From Chloroflexota bacterium (GTDB taxonomy: Bacteria; Chloroflexota; Anaerolineae; Anaerolineales; Villigracilaceae), in assembly GCA_016213105.1 (NCBI GenBank), contig JACRBN010000026.1, positions 186,001 to 250,000 of the forward strand: a stretch of 64,000 nt of DNA, given 5' to 3'. The notes under the pieces are model-generated. The model did not search any database. It saw only the letters and a program-made list of their open reading frames with translations, and had not been told where the DNA came from. This document shows positions 1 to 8,393 of this stretch, piece after piece. The number at the start of each line of letters is the position of its first letter. Positions within the stretch are counted from its first letter, which is position 1. The position numbers were made by a program, and so were the translations under genes.

Positions 1-66
1 CCCCAGACGCCGGTCACCCGCGCGCAGATGGCGGTCTTCCTGGTGGCGGCCTTCAACCTGCCGTAG
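1..66 (+). CDS. C-terminal end of an SLH-domain surface protein (partial)
   Basis: Only the last 21 codons are in the window, ending in TAG. The peptide reads PVTRAQMAVFLVAAFNLP, which matches the last part of an S-layer homology repeat and is nearly the same as the end of the next gene (VTRAQMAVFLVATFSLP). The missing part lies upstream. It is probably a paralogue of the next gene, so two SLH surface proteins lie in tandem. The function of the rest cannot be judged. Confidence 0.75.
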   Translation, partial: PQTPVTRAQMAVFLVAAFNLP

Positions 67-84
67 ACCTTTTGTGGTGATAAA

Positions 85-119
85 ACAAGCGGCGTTCCTG
101 AAAAAGGAACGCCGCTTGT
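85..119 (+). terminator. Perfect 15-bp hairpin after the first SLH gene
   Basis: Arms at 85-99 and 105-119 are perfect inverted repeats around a GAAAA loop, 18 bases after the stop codon. There is no clear T tract after it, so it may work as a terminator with help from Rho, or protect the mRNA 3' end. Confidence 0.6.
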
Positions 120-286
120 CGTTGGCGTCTGTCCGAAAAAAACGCTCCAGCTGACGAGGCGGGATGTTCGGATGGTGTAGTACTTTTGGCCCCTCCACCT
201 AAAAAATCTGTAATGAGTGCCGCAAAGCGAAATCCTGTATAGTGGGGATGTCGATTTTGAAGAAATTTTCAGCCCGGGAGGGACCC

Positions 287-1738
287 ATGTTCAAAAGTAA
301 TCTGGTTTTCCGCACGCTTTCGATTCTGGTGATTGCTGCGCTGGCGTTGACCTGGATTGGGCCGGCGCAGGCCGCCTCTGAAACCCCAGCCGCGGTGGCC
401 TACGATACCGACCCGCCAGCCCACACCGTCAAGTTGATCTTCATCCATCATTCCACGGGCGAAAACTGGCTGACCGATGATTATGGCAACCTGGGTAAGG
501 TGCTCGGCCAGAACAATTATTTTGTCAGCGACACCAATTATGGTTGGGGGCCTGATGCCATCGGCGACCGCACCGACATCCCCAACTGGCCGGAATGGTT
601 CAGGTCGGCCAGCACTCCCACTTACATGAGCGCCCTGTACAACGAGAGCGGACAGCGTTCCACCTACACCCGCACCCTGGCCGACCCGGGCGGACAGAAC
701 CAGATCATCATGTTCAAATCCTGCTTTCCCAACTCGGCCCTGGAAGGCAGCCCGGACGATCCCCCCTCGGCGGAGGGCTGGCTGACCGTGGGTCACGCCA
801 AGTATGTGTACAACGAGATCCTCAAGTATTTCAAACAGCATCCTGAAAAGCTGTTCGTGGTCATCACCGCGCCGCCTCTCTCGGACGGCACGTATGCGGC
901 CAACGCGCGCGCCTTCAACGAATGGCTGATGAACGACTGGCTGGCCGAGAATGGCTTTACCGGCACGAACGTGGTGGTGTTCGATTTCTACAATGTCCTG
1001 ACCGGGCCGAACAACCATCATCGCTACTACGGCGGCACGGTCCAGCACGTCTTCACGCCCGGGATGAACACGCTCTACTACCCGTCCGGGGACGATCATC
1101 CCAGCGTGGCGGGCAGCCAGAAGGCGACCAACGAATTCGTGACCCTGCTCAATATTTACTACAATCGCTGGACCAGGCTCTTTTCGGACGTGACAGACGA
1201 TCACTGGGCTTTGTCGCAAATCCTGAGCCTGTACAATGCGGGCGTCACGGGCGGCTGTTCGTCCGCCCCGCTGGCCTACTGCCCGAACAGTTACGTCAAC
1301 CGCGCGCAGATGGCGGTCTTCCTGCTGCGCAGCAAGTATGGCAGTACATACACGCCTCCCACGGCGACCGGCGGGGTCTTCAACGATGTGGCAGCGGACA
1401 GCTTTGCGGCGGCCTACATCGAGGCGCTGTCGGCCGAAAACATCACGGGCGGATGCGATGGCGATGGGAACTATTGCCCGACCATGAACATCAATCGCGC
1501 CATGATGGCGGTCTTCCTGCTGCGCGCCAAACACGGGACGGGATACCTGCCCCCGGACGTCGGCGACAGCAGCGGCTTCAATGATGTTCCAGTTGACTTT
1601 TGGGCCGCAGCCTGGATCAAGCAACTGGCCGCCGAGGGCATCGCGGCCGGCTGCGGCGGCGGGAATTTCTGCCCCACCGGCTTGGTGACGCGCGCCCAGA
1701 TGGCCGTCTTCCTGGTGGCAACCTTCAGCCTGCCATAG
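287..1738 (+). CDS. Secreted SGNH-hydrolase-like protein with three C-terminal SLH repeats
   Basis: A 483-residue exported protein. The ATG at 287 is preferred over GTG 242 or ATG 248 because GGGAGGG lies just upstream and the protein then begins with a clean signal peptide (cleavage near AQA/ASETP). Residues about 35-295 form a soluble domain with HHSTG near the start and a DDHPS block near residue 270; these resemble the first and last blocks of SGNH/GDSL esterases, but the assignment is inferred from motifs only. Residues about 301-355, 364-415 and 430-483 are three SLH repeats of the form FxDV...GGC...YCP...RAQMAVFLLR, which should anchor the protein to the cell surface. Each repeat carries a Cys pair. 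A TATAGT box lies at 238-243. Substrate unknown. Confidence 0.7.
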   Translation: MFKSNLVFRTLSILVIAALALTWIGPAQAASETPAAVAYDTDPPAHTVKLIFIHHSTGENWLTDDYGNLGKVLGQNNYFVSDTNYGWGPDAIGDRTDIPNWPEWFRSASTPTYMSALYNESGQRSTYTRTLADPGGQNQIIMFKSCFPNSALEGSPDDPPSAEGWLTVGHAKYVYNEILKYFKQHPEKLFVVITAPPLSDGTYAANARAFNEWLMNDWLAENGFTGTNVVVFDFYNVLTGPNNHHRYYGGTVQHVFTPGMNTLYYPSGDDHPSVAGSQKATNEFVTLLNIYYNRWTRLFSDVTDDHWALSQILSLYNAGVTGGCSSAPLAYCPNSYVNRAQMAVFLLRSKYGSTYTPPTATGGVFNDVAADSFAAAYIEALSAENITGGCDGDGNYCPTMNINRAMMAVFLLRAKHGTGYLPPDVGDSSGFNDVPVDFWAAAWIKQLAAEGIAAGCGGGNFCPTGLVTRAQMAVFLVATFSLP

Positions 1739-1755
1739 TCTCTGCGCATCGAATG

Positions 1756-1790
1756 AAAAACTCCAAAGAGCTGCTCTTTGGAGTTTTTTT
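1756..1790. terminator. Bidirectional intrinsic terminator
   Basis: CTCCAAAGAG (1761-1770) pairs perfectly with CTCTTTGGAG (1774-1783) around a CTG loop, with an A run before and seven T after. It can end both the SLH gene on the plus strand and the ATP-grasp gene that converges on it from the minus strand. Confidence 0.9.
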
Positions 1791-1810
1791 ATTTGGGATG
1801 TCGATTCCGC

Positions 1811-2962
1811 TCAAACAGGCTGGAAGTCGTCCCCGTTCCATTCGATGTCGAAGGTGGAGGCTTGCAGCGGACTGATGCCCTGGCGGCGGGCCAGGCGCAG
1901 GTAATAAAAGATACTGCGGGTTTGCAGGAGGGCGGGCAGGGGATCGCTCCAGTCGAGGATCGTGTCACGGCTGGAGAGGAAGAGGTCGAGCCAGCGTCTG
2001 AATGTCCCCTTTTGGACGGCGTGGGGCAGGCCGTAAAGCAGCATGGCGCTCGCGAGCATCGAGCAGTTTTCGCCGATGGGCGTGATGCAGTTCAGGCTGG
2101 GGTCGAGGAAGGCCTGCGCGAATTGCGGATGCGAGGCCAGCAGATGCACACCGCTCGTTGCGCGCGGGTTGCATTCCAGCGCCGTGACCCGTCCCTGCGC
2201 GTCTTCGATGAAGTCGAAGGCGATCTGGCCCGTGTACTGTGCCGCCCCGACGAATGTTTTCACCCAGGCAAAGGCGGCGGGCTGTTCGACGTGTTGGAAG
2301 GCGATGGTCGCGCCCTGTCCCGCGGTGAACTCGGAGCGATAGGCGGCATGCGCCGTGATCTGTCCGCGGTGGACGGTGCTGTAGGTGCAGACCTGCATCC
2401 CCTCGATGAACTCCTGTGCCACCCACGGCGAGGCGGGATCGAACGTCAGCGTGGACAGGGCCTGGTTGACGGTGGGCAGGATCAGGGTGCGCGAGGCGAA
2501 ACGGGAGTAGGCGGGTTTGAGAACCAGTCCCCGCCACTGGGCGTAGGCGCTCAGCAGGTCATCCTGGTTCTCGACCAGGATCGTTTCAGGGACGGGCAGG
2601 TCGAGCGAGGCGGCGTGGAGGCTGAAGTCCCACTTGTTGTGCAGGGTGCGCAGGGTCTGGAGCGGTTCGACAAAGGCGGGCAGACGGCCGCGCCCGCGGG
2701 CGATGTAAAACACTTCCTCGTTGGCCGGGATGACCAGGTCGATGCGCCGTCGCTGGACGATCTCCACGAGCGCATCGAGGAAGGCGTCCGGCTGCTGGCG
2801 CGGCAGCGGGACGCGCAGGTTCTCCGCAATGGCGCGGCTGGGCTCGGAGAGGTGCCCGCGCAGGCTCTCGGCCATAAAGACCGTGTGACCCGCGCGATGA
2901 AAGACACGGGCCAGTTCGAGGGAGGCGGGCGAACGTCCGCCGGTGAGGAGGAGGTTGGACAT
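1811..2962 (-). CDS. ATP-grasp superfamily carboxylate-amine ligase-like protein
   Basis: 383 residues from the ATG at 2962 (a TTG at 2986 would add eight residues; neither has a strong Shine-Dalgarno). The N-terminus LLLTGGRSPASLELAR is a nucleotide-binding-like fold start, as in carbamoyl-phosphate-synthase-type ATP-grasp proteins. The middle carries the ATP-grasp core, with LVLKPAYSRFASR as the lysine strand, WVAQEFIEG as the hinge, and IAFDFIEDAQGRVTALECNP as the metal-binding D/E/N strand. Family members join a carboxylate to an amine or thiol using ATP through an acyl-phosphate. Which molecule is used here is unknown. It is the last gene of a minus-strand run after the aminotransferase and NUDIX genes, so the three may act on one small-molecule pathway (inference). 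Confidence 0.75.
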   Translation of the reverse strand: MSNLLLTGGRSPASLELARVFHRAGHTVFMAESLRGHLSEPSRAIAENLRVPLPRQQPDAFLDALVEIVQRRRIDLVIPANEEVFYIARGRGRLPAFVEPLQTLRTLHNKWDFSLHAASLDLPVPETILVENQDDLLSAYAQWRGLVLKPAYSRFASRTLILPTVNQALSTLTFDPASPWVAQEFIEGMQVCTYSTVHRGQITAHAAYRSEFTAGQGATIAFQHVEQPAAFAWVKTFVGAAQYTGQIAFDFIEDAQGRVTALECNPRATSGVHLLASHPQFAQAFLDPSLNCITPIGENCSMLASAMLLYGLPHAVQKGTFRRWLDLFLSSRDTILDWSDPLPALLQTRSIFYYLRLARRQGISPLQASTFDIEWNGDDFQPV

Positions 2963-3137
2963 TATTGGACTTCTACCAGGCGACAAACGCCTTCAAGCGC
3001 CGTCTGGGCTGGATTGTACCCGCAAAGAACGCCCCTGGGCCTGAAAAAAGCGTTCGATGGCCCGCTCACATCGTTCCGACACTTGTACCTGCACAAACCG
3101 CAGGTGCAGTGCAGGTGTGTCCTTCGGGAGGATGACA

Positions 3138-4541
3138 CTAGCCCAGCAGCCCTCTCGCAAACGCCAAAAACGACTGCACATCGTTGAAGTTGGTGACCAT
3201 GCCCACGGAGATGCGCACGGCGCCGCTGGCTTTGCCGTCGATGCAGACGCGGAAGTCGTCGATGGACAGGCGCTGGCGGTGGGTGGGCTGGGTGAAGCAG
3301 GCAGCCAGTTCCATTTGGGAGATTTCGAGGGCGATCTCGCCGGCGCCCGGGTTGCAGAAGCAACCGGTGCGCAGGGAGATATTGACCTTGTTGGCTTCCT
3401 GTTCGATGAAGCGATGGTCGATGGGCTGGCCGTCCCGGTTGAAGAAGTTGACCGTCACCGCGCCGCCGCGATCCTCGACCGAGGTCGGGCCGTAGATGTG
3501 TACGAGCGGTTCGCCCGTGGAGTGTTTCATCTGCGTCAGGTTGTCGAGCAGCCAGCCGGTCAGCGTGCGGACGCGTTCCTTGATGACGTCGTAGCCGATG
3601 GACTCGATGTGCTTGAGGCCGATCTCGATGGCGGGGATGTTGAGGTAATCGAGCGTGCCGTCTTCGAAGGCGGGGGCTCCGTCAGCCAGGTAGTATTTGT
3701 CGCCCTGCACCGAGGCGACCGTGATGGTCCCGCCCGCGAACCAGGGACGGTGCAGTTTGGCGAGCGCCTCCTTGCGGGCGATCAGCGCGCCGAGGCCGGT
3801 GGGATAGCCGAACATCTTGTAGAACGAGATCGGCACGAAGTCGGGGTGGACCTGCGACAGGTCCAGTTTGCTGGTGGGGACAAAGGCCGCCGCGTCGAGC
3901 AGCACGTCCCAGCCGTGGGCGTGAGCCTTCTCGATCCATTCGAGCGGATGCTGGACCGAGGAGAAGTTCGATTGGGCGGGGAAGGCGAAAAGGTTGTATC
4001 CGTTCGTCGAAGGCCGCGCCAGCTCCATGTCCAGGGTGGTCGCATCCAGGCGCATGTCGGGCAGCATGACCGGGATGTAGGTCACCTCCGCGCCGCGGGC
4101 GTGGGCGAATTCCCGAATCCCATTGACCGAGTTGTGGTTGTCGAAGGTCAGCAGGTAGCGCCCGTTGGGGAAGGGGTAGGACTCGCCGACCAGTTTGAGC
4201 GCGCCGCTGGCGTTGGGGGTGAAGATGGCCAGGTATTCTTCGGGGTCGGCGTGGAAGAATTTCAGGATGTATTCGCGCGCGCCCTCGACCAGTTTGGTGG
4301 CGGCCTGCGAGGTGGGATTGGTGGAGTGTGGGTTGCCGAAGGTGTTTTGACGCAACAGTTCGTAGTGTCGGCGGATCTGCGACTCGGCGTAGATGCCGCC
4401 GCCGGTGTAATCGAGGTAGATGTGCTCGGCGTCGTCGAGGCGGGAATATTCGGCGCGGCGCAGGCTGTCGATGGATTCGGTTTTGGCAAAGGTGGGATAG
4501 GCTTGCAGGAAGGTTTCGAACTCGGGGGAAGTTTGGGACAT
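3138..4541 (-). CDS. Class V PLP aminotransferase, molybdenum-cofactor-sulfurase-like
   Basis: 467 residues; the ATG at 4541 is chosen because CAGGAG precedes it. The PLP lysine is in the segment ISFYKMFGYPTGLGALI, the typical Schiff-base block of Mocos/NifS-like class V enzymes. The N-terminal block YLDYTGGGIYAES and the motif NPHSTNPTS fit the same family. Near the C-terminus LRTGCFCNPGAGE matches the conserved RTGCFCNPGA block of the eukaryotic Mocos N-terminal domain. Family members act as cysteine desulfurases or lyases. No MOSC domain is fused or encoded next door, so a role in Moco sulfuration is not proven. It starts 57 bases after the NUDIX gene and probably shares its transcript. 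Confidence 0.8.
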   Translation of the reverse strand: MSQTSPEFETFLQAYPTFAKTESIDSLRRAEYSRLDDAEHIYLDYTGGGIYAESQIRRHYELLRQNTFGNPHSTNPTSQAATKLVEGAREYILKFFHADPEEYLAIFTPNASGALKLVGESYPFPNGRYLLTFDNHNSVNGIREFAHARGAEVTYIPVMLPDMRLDATTLDMELARPSTNGYNLFAFPAQSNFSSVQHPLEWIEKAHAHGWDVLLDAAAFVPTSKLDLSQVHPDFVPISFYKMFGYPTGLGALIARKEALAKLHRPWFAGGTITVASVQGDKYYLADGAPAFEDGTLDYLNIPAIEIGLKHIESIGYDVIKERVRTLTGWLLDNLTQMKHSTGEPLVHIYGPTSVEDRGGAVTVNFFNRDGQPIDHRFIEQEANKVNISLRTGCFCNPGAGEIALEISQMELAACFTQPTHRQRLSIDDFRVCIDGKASGAVRISVGMVTNFNDVQSFLAFARGLLG

Positions 4542-4598
4542 GGCGGGACTCCTGGGGGGATTTAACCACAAAAGCAGCGCGGGTGTCAGTGTCAAGTG

Positions 4599-5111
4599 TC
4601 AGAGGTTGGCGCGTTGAAGGTATTCGAGCATGAAGATTTCCCTGCGCAGCCATTCGGGGGGCGAAGCGGATTCCAGCAGGGAGCGGTTGCTGCGCAGCGC
4701 TTCGTCGAGGAGCATCCAGACAGGTTCGAAGCCCAGGTCGCGCTCGTAGTCATCCAGACGTTGCGGGCCGAGGCCGTCCTGCACAGCGCACAGGTAATAA
4801 TGGGAAGTCATCATGAAGGTGTCGAAGCCCTCGTCGAAGGCAGGCTTGTACTCGACCACCGCGCCGATTTCGCGCCCGATATGAGCCAGGACGGCGCCGC
4901 ACTCCTCCTGGATTTCGCGCGCCAACGCCTGGGCGTGACTCTCACCCTCATTCACGCCCCCGCCCGGGAATTTGTAATCGCCGACCCTGGCGGAATGGAT
5001 CATCAGCAGGTCGCGCCCGCGCAGGATCACACCCCGCACTGCCGTGCGCGAGACCGTTTTGCCGTGGACGTCGATCCCGTCCGCGCGGTGGAGGGTGGCA
5101 AGGATGGGCAT
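4599..5111 (-). CDS. NUDIX hydrolase
   Basis: 170 residues. The NUDIX box is complete: GVNEGESHAQALAREIQEE followed by CGAV fits GX5EX7REUXEEXGU. Such enzymes hydrolyse a nucleoside diphosphate linked to another group; the substrate cannot be read from the sequence. The start codon lies one base after the stop codon of the upstream membrane-protein gene, so the two are co-translated or at least co-transcribed. The downstream partner is the class V aminotransferase. Confidence 0.88.
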   Translation of the reverse strand: MPILATLHRADGIDVHGKTVSRTAVRGVILRGRDLLMIHSARVGDYKFPGGGVNEGESHAQALAREIQEECGAVLAHIGREIGAVVEYKPAFDEGFDTFMMTSHYYLCAVQDGLGPQRLDDYERDLGFEPVWMLLDEALRSNRSLLESASPPEWLRREIFMLEYLQRANL

Positions 5112-5112
5112 G

Positions 5113-5799
5113 TCAGGGACGAGGGAAGTTCGCTTTGAGGTAATTGTTAACCAGATGGCTCATGTCCGAAGGGATTTTGAGCGTCGTTTCCTGTTTTGTG
5201 TCTTTTAGTCGAACTTTGAGTTTCATTTTGGTCCACGGGTTTTCCCACCTGGCATATCCAATATTGGAAAACAAAATAACCTTGCCGCGGTGAACAAATC
5301 CCTTTTCGCGATATTCGAATGTGTAATACGAATAAAGCGCTAAACCCATGATCACAATCCACCAGAAAACATTCCGTCTGTAAGATACGTACGCATTCAT
5401 ACGGTAGACCAAATCGATTGCAACTGTTACTTGACAGTACATAAACAGAAACATCACCGCTCCTTGTGCCAGTTGCGCGCTTTTCATTTGTTCCTTGAGG
5501 ATATAGTTACCTGCCGCTTTTAATCTACGACCAAGAGTAAGGGAAACCAATGCAAAAGCAAGACAACCGATCAATGAAGAAAGCACCCCAATGTAAACTT
5601 GGATTCTTTCAGGGATATACTGATACAAAATCGCCAGGCCGAACAATCCGATAATTGGAACGACAATGAATACTATTATCACGACAGATACGGCCAAGCC
5701 ATTCCAAATGCTTTTCATGCGAATGGAGAAGATCATAAACAAAATCAGAAGCAGCAAACCAATCGTACCAAAACCGATTGTCCAAAAATTGATGTCCAT
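5113..5799 (-). CDS. Membrane protein of unknown function (AT-rich)
   Basis: 228 residues from the ATG at 5799, which has GGAGG eight bases upstream (a TTG at 5805 gives a worse fit). There are two hydrophobic segments at the N-terminus, two to three more in the middle (GVLSSLIGCLAFALVSL; AVMFLFMYCQVTVAIDLV; FWWIVIMGLALYSYY), then a soluble tail beginning REKGFVHRGKVILFSNIGYA. That tail resembles the small PH-like C-terminal modules of DUF5673-type membrane proteins, but this is a weak match by eye. Base composition is much more AT-rich than its neighbours, which suggests transfer. It heads the NUDIX/aminotransferase transcript from its own promoter at 5829-5857. Confidence 0.65.
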   Translation of the reverse strand: MDINFWTIGFGTIGLLLLILFMIFSIRMKSIWNGLAVSVVIIVFIVVPIIGLFGLAILYQYIPERIQVYIGVLSSLIGCLAFALVSLTLGRRLKAAGNYILKEQMKSAQLAQGAVMFLFMYCQVTVAIDLVYRMNAYVSYRRNVFWWIVIMGLALYSYYTFEYREKGFVHRGKVILFSNIGYARWENPWTKMKLKVRLKDTKQETTLKIPSDMSHLVNNYLKANFPRP

Positions 5800-5828
5800 C
5801 AGCAATCCTCCGCTCGATATGATGTCGA

Positions 5829-5857
5829 GTTATACAATCAACCCGCAGAAGAGTCAA
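5829..5857 (-). promoter_or_regulatory. Sigma-70-like promoter for the 5799 gene
   Basis: On the minus strand TTGACT (5852-5857) is followed after exactly 17 bases by TATAAC (5829-5834), about 30 bases before the GGAGG-led ATG. It sits directly after the terminator of the upstream acyltransferase gene. Confidence 0.7.
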
Positions 5858-5858
5858 G

Positions 5859-5887
5859 AAAAAGCCCTCGCGCTATTGGCGAGGGCT
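5859..5887 (-). terminator. Intrinsic terminator of the acyltransferase gene
   Basis: AGCCCTCGC (5863-5871) pairs with GCGAGGGCT (5879-5887). On the minus strand the hairpin is followed by a short T run. It lies 13 bases after the acyltransferase stop codon. Confidence 0.8.
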
Positions 5888-5899
5888 TCTGGTTACGGT

Positions 5900-7066
5900 T
5901 TACGGTTCACTTCCCACTGCTTCCTGCCTGGCAGGTCGTTTGTACTCGAAATATTTCTTCAACCCCAGCATCGGCTTTTCCAGCAGGAACCAGGTGATCT
6001 GGGAGATGACGATGGTGATGGCGAAGACCAGGCCGACGTACAGGACGAACATGTACCAGCCGCGCAGGCCGGTGCCCCACAAGTAGTCGAGCAGGATCAG
6101 GCCGACGGGCAGGTGGAACAGATACATCGAGTAGCTGTGATTGCCGAAAAAGACCAGGGCCTTGTTGCGGAACAGGCGGCGGATGAAGGAGTTCTCGTCG
6201 CGGGTGATCAGGGCCACGATCAGCGCCGCCGCGAAGGTGGAGGCCATCGTGTACCCGACCAGGGTCAAGGGGACGTTGCCATAGGCGGGGTGCGGGATGC
6301 CCGGGTTGGTGACCACTTCGAAGATCAGCAGGGACACGTAGGTGACCAGGAAGACGGGCATGGCGATTTTGCTCAGTTTGCGAATCCACTCGGGGTCGGT
6401 GAAGGCAATCGCGAGCAGCACGCCGAAGGCAATCTCCTCCATGCGTGTGAAGGTGTTGTAGAAGAAGAAGACCGTCATCTGCTCGGGGTCGGGCCAGAAT
6501 AGGGCGCCCAGGATGCGCAGGAGGATCGAGAGTCCGATGATGCCGAAGCTGAACTTCGCCAGCGTCTCCTTGCGCATGGCGTTCACCACCAGCGGCCAGA
6601 CCAGGTAGAACTGCTCCTCCACGGCCAGCGACCAGGTCACCCCGAGGTAGATTGTGTTTTGGATATCGCCCACGAAGTAGATCAGGTTTTGCTGGTAGAA
6701 GAGCAGCAGCGGCAGCATGCGCGGCAGTTCGGGCAGGTATTCGGGTTCCACCACGGGCAGGATCGAGATGATGACGATCAGGGCAAAGTAGTAGAGCGGG
6801 AAGACCCTCAGGGAACGGCGCACGTAGAAGTTCCTGAAGAAATTCGGCTCGCCCTTCGTCCTGAGCAGGATGGAGGTAATGAGAAAGCCCGAAAGCACAA
6901 AGAAGGTATCGAGCGCGTACCAGTTGTACAGGCTCAGGTTGGTGATGAAATGCAAAACCGGGTTGGTCGTGAAGTATTCCCCCCGCTTGAAGATGTGATA
7001 CGAAATGACCATCAGCGAGGCCAGTCCGCGCATCCCATCCAGTTCGCTGAAACGTTCTACTTTCAT
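5900..7066 (-). CDS. Acyltransferase family 3 (OafA/YrhL type) membrane protein
   Basis: 388 residues from the ATG at 7066, which has an AGGA site upstream; a longer frame runs on but is not conserved-looking. The N-terminus RFSELDGMRGLASLMVISYH is the hallmark of the acyltransferase-3 family, with the catalytic-type His at the end of the first membrane helix. Later blocks include LDTFFVLSGFLIT, RRSLRVFPLYYFAL and VTWSLAVEEQFYLVWPL, all typical, and about ten membrane segments follow. These proteins move acetyl or other acyl groups onto sugars of lipopolysaccharide, peptidoglycan or secondary metabolites from the cytoplasmic side. The acceptor here is unknown. It is a single-gene unit with its own terminator. 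Confidence 0.9.
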   Translation of the reverse strand: MKVERFSELDGMRGLASLMVISYHIFKRGEYFTTNPVLHFITNLSLYNWYALDTFFVLSGFLITSILLRTKGEPNFFRNFYVRRSLRVFPLYYFALIVIISILPVVEPEYLPELPRMLPLLLFYQQNLIYFVGDIQNTIYLGVTWSLAVEEQFYLVWPLVVNAMRKETLAKFSFGIIGLSILLRILGALFWPDPEQMTVFFFYNTFTRMEEIAFGVLLAIAFTDPEWIRKLSKIAMPVFLVTYVSLLIFEVVTNPGIPHPAYGNVPLTLVGYTMASTFAAALIVALITRDENSFIRRLFRNKALVFFGNHSYSMYLFHLPVGLILLDYLWGTGLRGWYMFVLYVGLVFAITIVISQITWFLLEKPMLGLKKYFEYKRPARQEAVGSEP

Positions 7067-7223
7067 GCCGGCGTTCCTGTCGTTCCGAGTGATGTGAGCG
7101 CTAATTGTACCCGCAGATTTGATTTTACGGCTGCCTGCACCCCGTCGGCGTTCAGGCCGCTGCCCTCGACGCGCCTGCGTTCCTAAAATCGGGACGTGAA
7201 CGTCGAAAATGCGATACTCAGCG

Positions 7224-7267
7224 AACCGCCGATATTCAGCCGATAAACCGCCGATATTCCGCCGATA
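7224..7267. repeat. 22-bp tandem duplication at the 3' end of the fic gene
   Basis: 7224-7245 and 7246-7267 are two copies of a 22-base unit that differ at one position. The fic stop codon lies in the downstream copy as read on the minus strand, so the last residues of the Fic protein (AEYRRFIG) are repeat-encoded. Confidence 0.85.
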
Positions 7268-8306
7268 AATGGTAGCGGCGGGATTTTCGGGCGGGATCGT
7301 CGATCTCCAGCCAGCCGGCTTTGATCCATTCGGCCAGCAAATCCCGCGCCTGGCGCGAAGACAACCCCAGGGCGTTGGCGGCTTCGTTGGCCGTGATGGT
7401 TTCCTGTTTCGAGAACAGCCCCAGGACAATTCGCGCGCGGCGATCCAGTTTCCTGAGCAACTGGTCAGACTGATCGTCGGGCTTCACGGCGCGGGAACGG
7501 ACTTCCGCCGCCACCGCTTCGAAAACAACCGCCATGCCATGAATGAAATATTCGAGCCAGGAAGTCGTATCGGCAAGAGCGCGCCCCGCGTAATAATTAT
7601 GGTCGGGATGGACTTGCAGCGCATCGTAATAGCCATTCAAATCGCGGGCGTAGAACTCTTCGAGCGCGTAGAATTTTCCCAGGTCATGGCCGCCGCGATA
7701 CAGGATCCACGTTGCAAGGGCACGCGCAGTCCTGCCATTGCCGTCGTAGAACGGGTGAATGGTGACAAACTGGTAATGGGCAATACCGGCCAGGACGGGA
7801 ACAGGTTGTTGCTTTTCATTTTGTTGAATCCACTCGACCAGTTCTTGCATCAAGACGGGGACATCCTGCGCTTCGGGGGGAAGGTACACGATTCCGCCGC
7901 CGCTGTTGCGGATGACATTTTGTCCGTCGCGGTAGGGAGTTGCTTTGCGTTTCCCCGAAAAAATCAACGCGTGTAACTGGCGGATGCGTTCCTCGGTGAT
8001 GGGCTTGTTTTCATCCGCCCACATTTCCACCTGGGCAAGCGCCTGGAAATAATGCTTGACTTCCAGCGTGTCACGCTCGCGCCCGGGAAAGCGTTTTCCT
8101 TCGAGTGCAACCTGTCCAGCCTCTTTCAAGGTCAGACGATTGCCCTCGATGCGGGTGGAGAAATGCGTGGAGCGCACCCGCGCCTGCAAGCGCAAATTTT
8201 CCGCGACGGCTGGCGGCAGGACGATCAACCCCACCTCTGTCCGCGCCCGCTCGATGGTTTGCAGGTGTTGGACCATTCTGGCTGTGAAGGAAAACTTGTG
8301 CTCCAT
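7236..8306 (-). CDS. Fic/DOC family protein (AMPylase-like) with N-terminal inhibitory motif and wHTH tail
   Basis: 356 residues, the usual length for class II Fic proteins. The N-terminal motif STRIEGN (about residues 47-53) fits the (S/T)xxxE(G/N) autoinhibitory helix. The catalytic loop HPFYDGNGRTAR (about 183-194) fits HPFxxGNGRxxR exactly, so it should transfer AMP (or another phosphate-containing group) from a nucleotide to a protein hydroxyl. Residues about 290-350 look like a winged-helix domain (QETITANEAANALGLSSRQ), as in many bacterial Fic proteins. No Shine-Dalgarno is seen; a TATACT box ends seven bases before the ATG, which predicts a leaderless mRNA. Target protein unknown. Confidence 0.92.
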   Translation of the reverse strand: MEHKFSFTARMVQHLQTIERARTEVGLIVLPPAVAENLRLQARVRSTHFSTRIEGNRLTLKEAGQVALEGKRFPGRERDTLEVKHYFQALAQVEMWADENKPITEERIRQLHALIFSGKRKATPYRDGQNVIRNSGGGIVYLPPEAQDVPVLMQELVEWIQQNEKQQPVPVLAGIAHYQFVTIHPFYDGNGRTARALATWILYRGGHDLGKFYALEEFYARDLNGYYDALQVHPDHNYYAGRALADTTSWLEYFIHGMAVVFEAVAAEVRSRAVKPDDQSDQLLRKLDRRARIVLGLFSKQETITANEAANALGLSSRQARDLLAEWIKAGWLEIDDPARKSRRYHLSAEYRRFIG

Positions 8307-8313
8307 TGGGCCA

Positions 8314-8319
8314 AGTATA
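8314..8319 (-). promoter_or_regulatory. -10 box of a predicted leaderless promoter (fic)
   Basis: TATACT on the minus strand, then seven bases, then the fic ATG. There is no room for a ribosome binding site. No good -35 box is seen. Confidence 0.5.
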
Positions 8320-8321
8320 TC

Positions 8322-8353
8322 GTAAAAGCCCTCCCCATTTCTGGAGAGGGCTT
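8322..8353 (-). terminator. Intrinsic terminator of the ABC exporter operon
   Basis: AAGCCCTC (8326-8333) pairs with GAGGGCTT (8346-8353); on the minus strand the hairpin is followed by TTTTAC. It lies 40 bases after the stop codon of the second ABC gene. Confidence 0.75.
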
Positions 8354-8393
8354 CCGATTACTGATTACTGATTTCCTGATTACTGGTCTCCGC

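Noticed and set aside
1778-3187. 469-codon plus-strand frame opposite the ATP-grasp gene
   Set aside because: Antisense shadow; the minus frame has clear ATP-grasp motifs and a terminator on the correct side.
3057-4565. 502-codon open frame on the plus strand opposite the aminotransferase gene
   Set aside because: It mirrors the codon pattern of the real gene, has a Gly/Val/Arg-rich low-complexity translation and no recognisable motif. Same for long antisense frames at 269-1624, 30621-32072 and 40749-42080.
7067-7429. N-terminal extension of the acyltransferase frame
   Set aside because: The extra ~120 residues are Arg/Pro-rich and overlap the fic gene in another frame; the family start motif and an AGGA site support ATG 7066.
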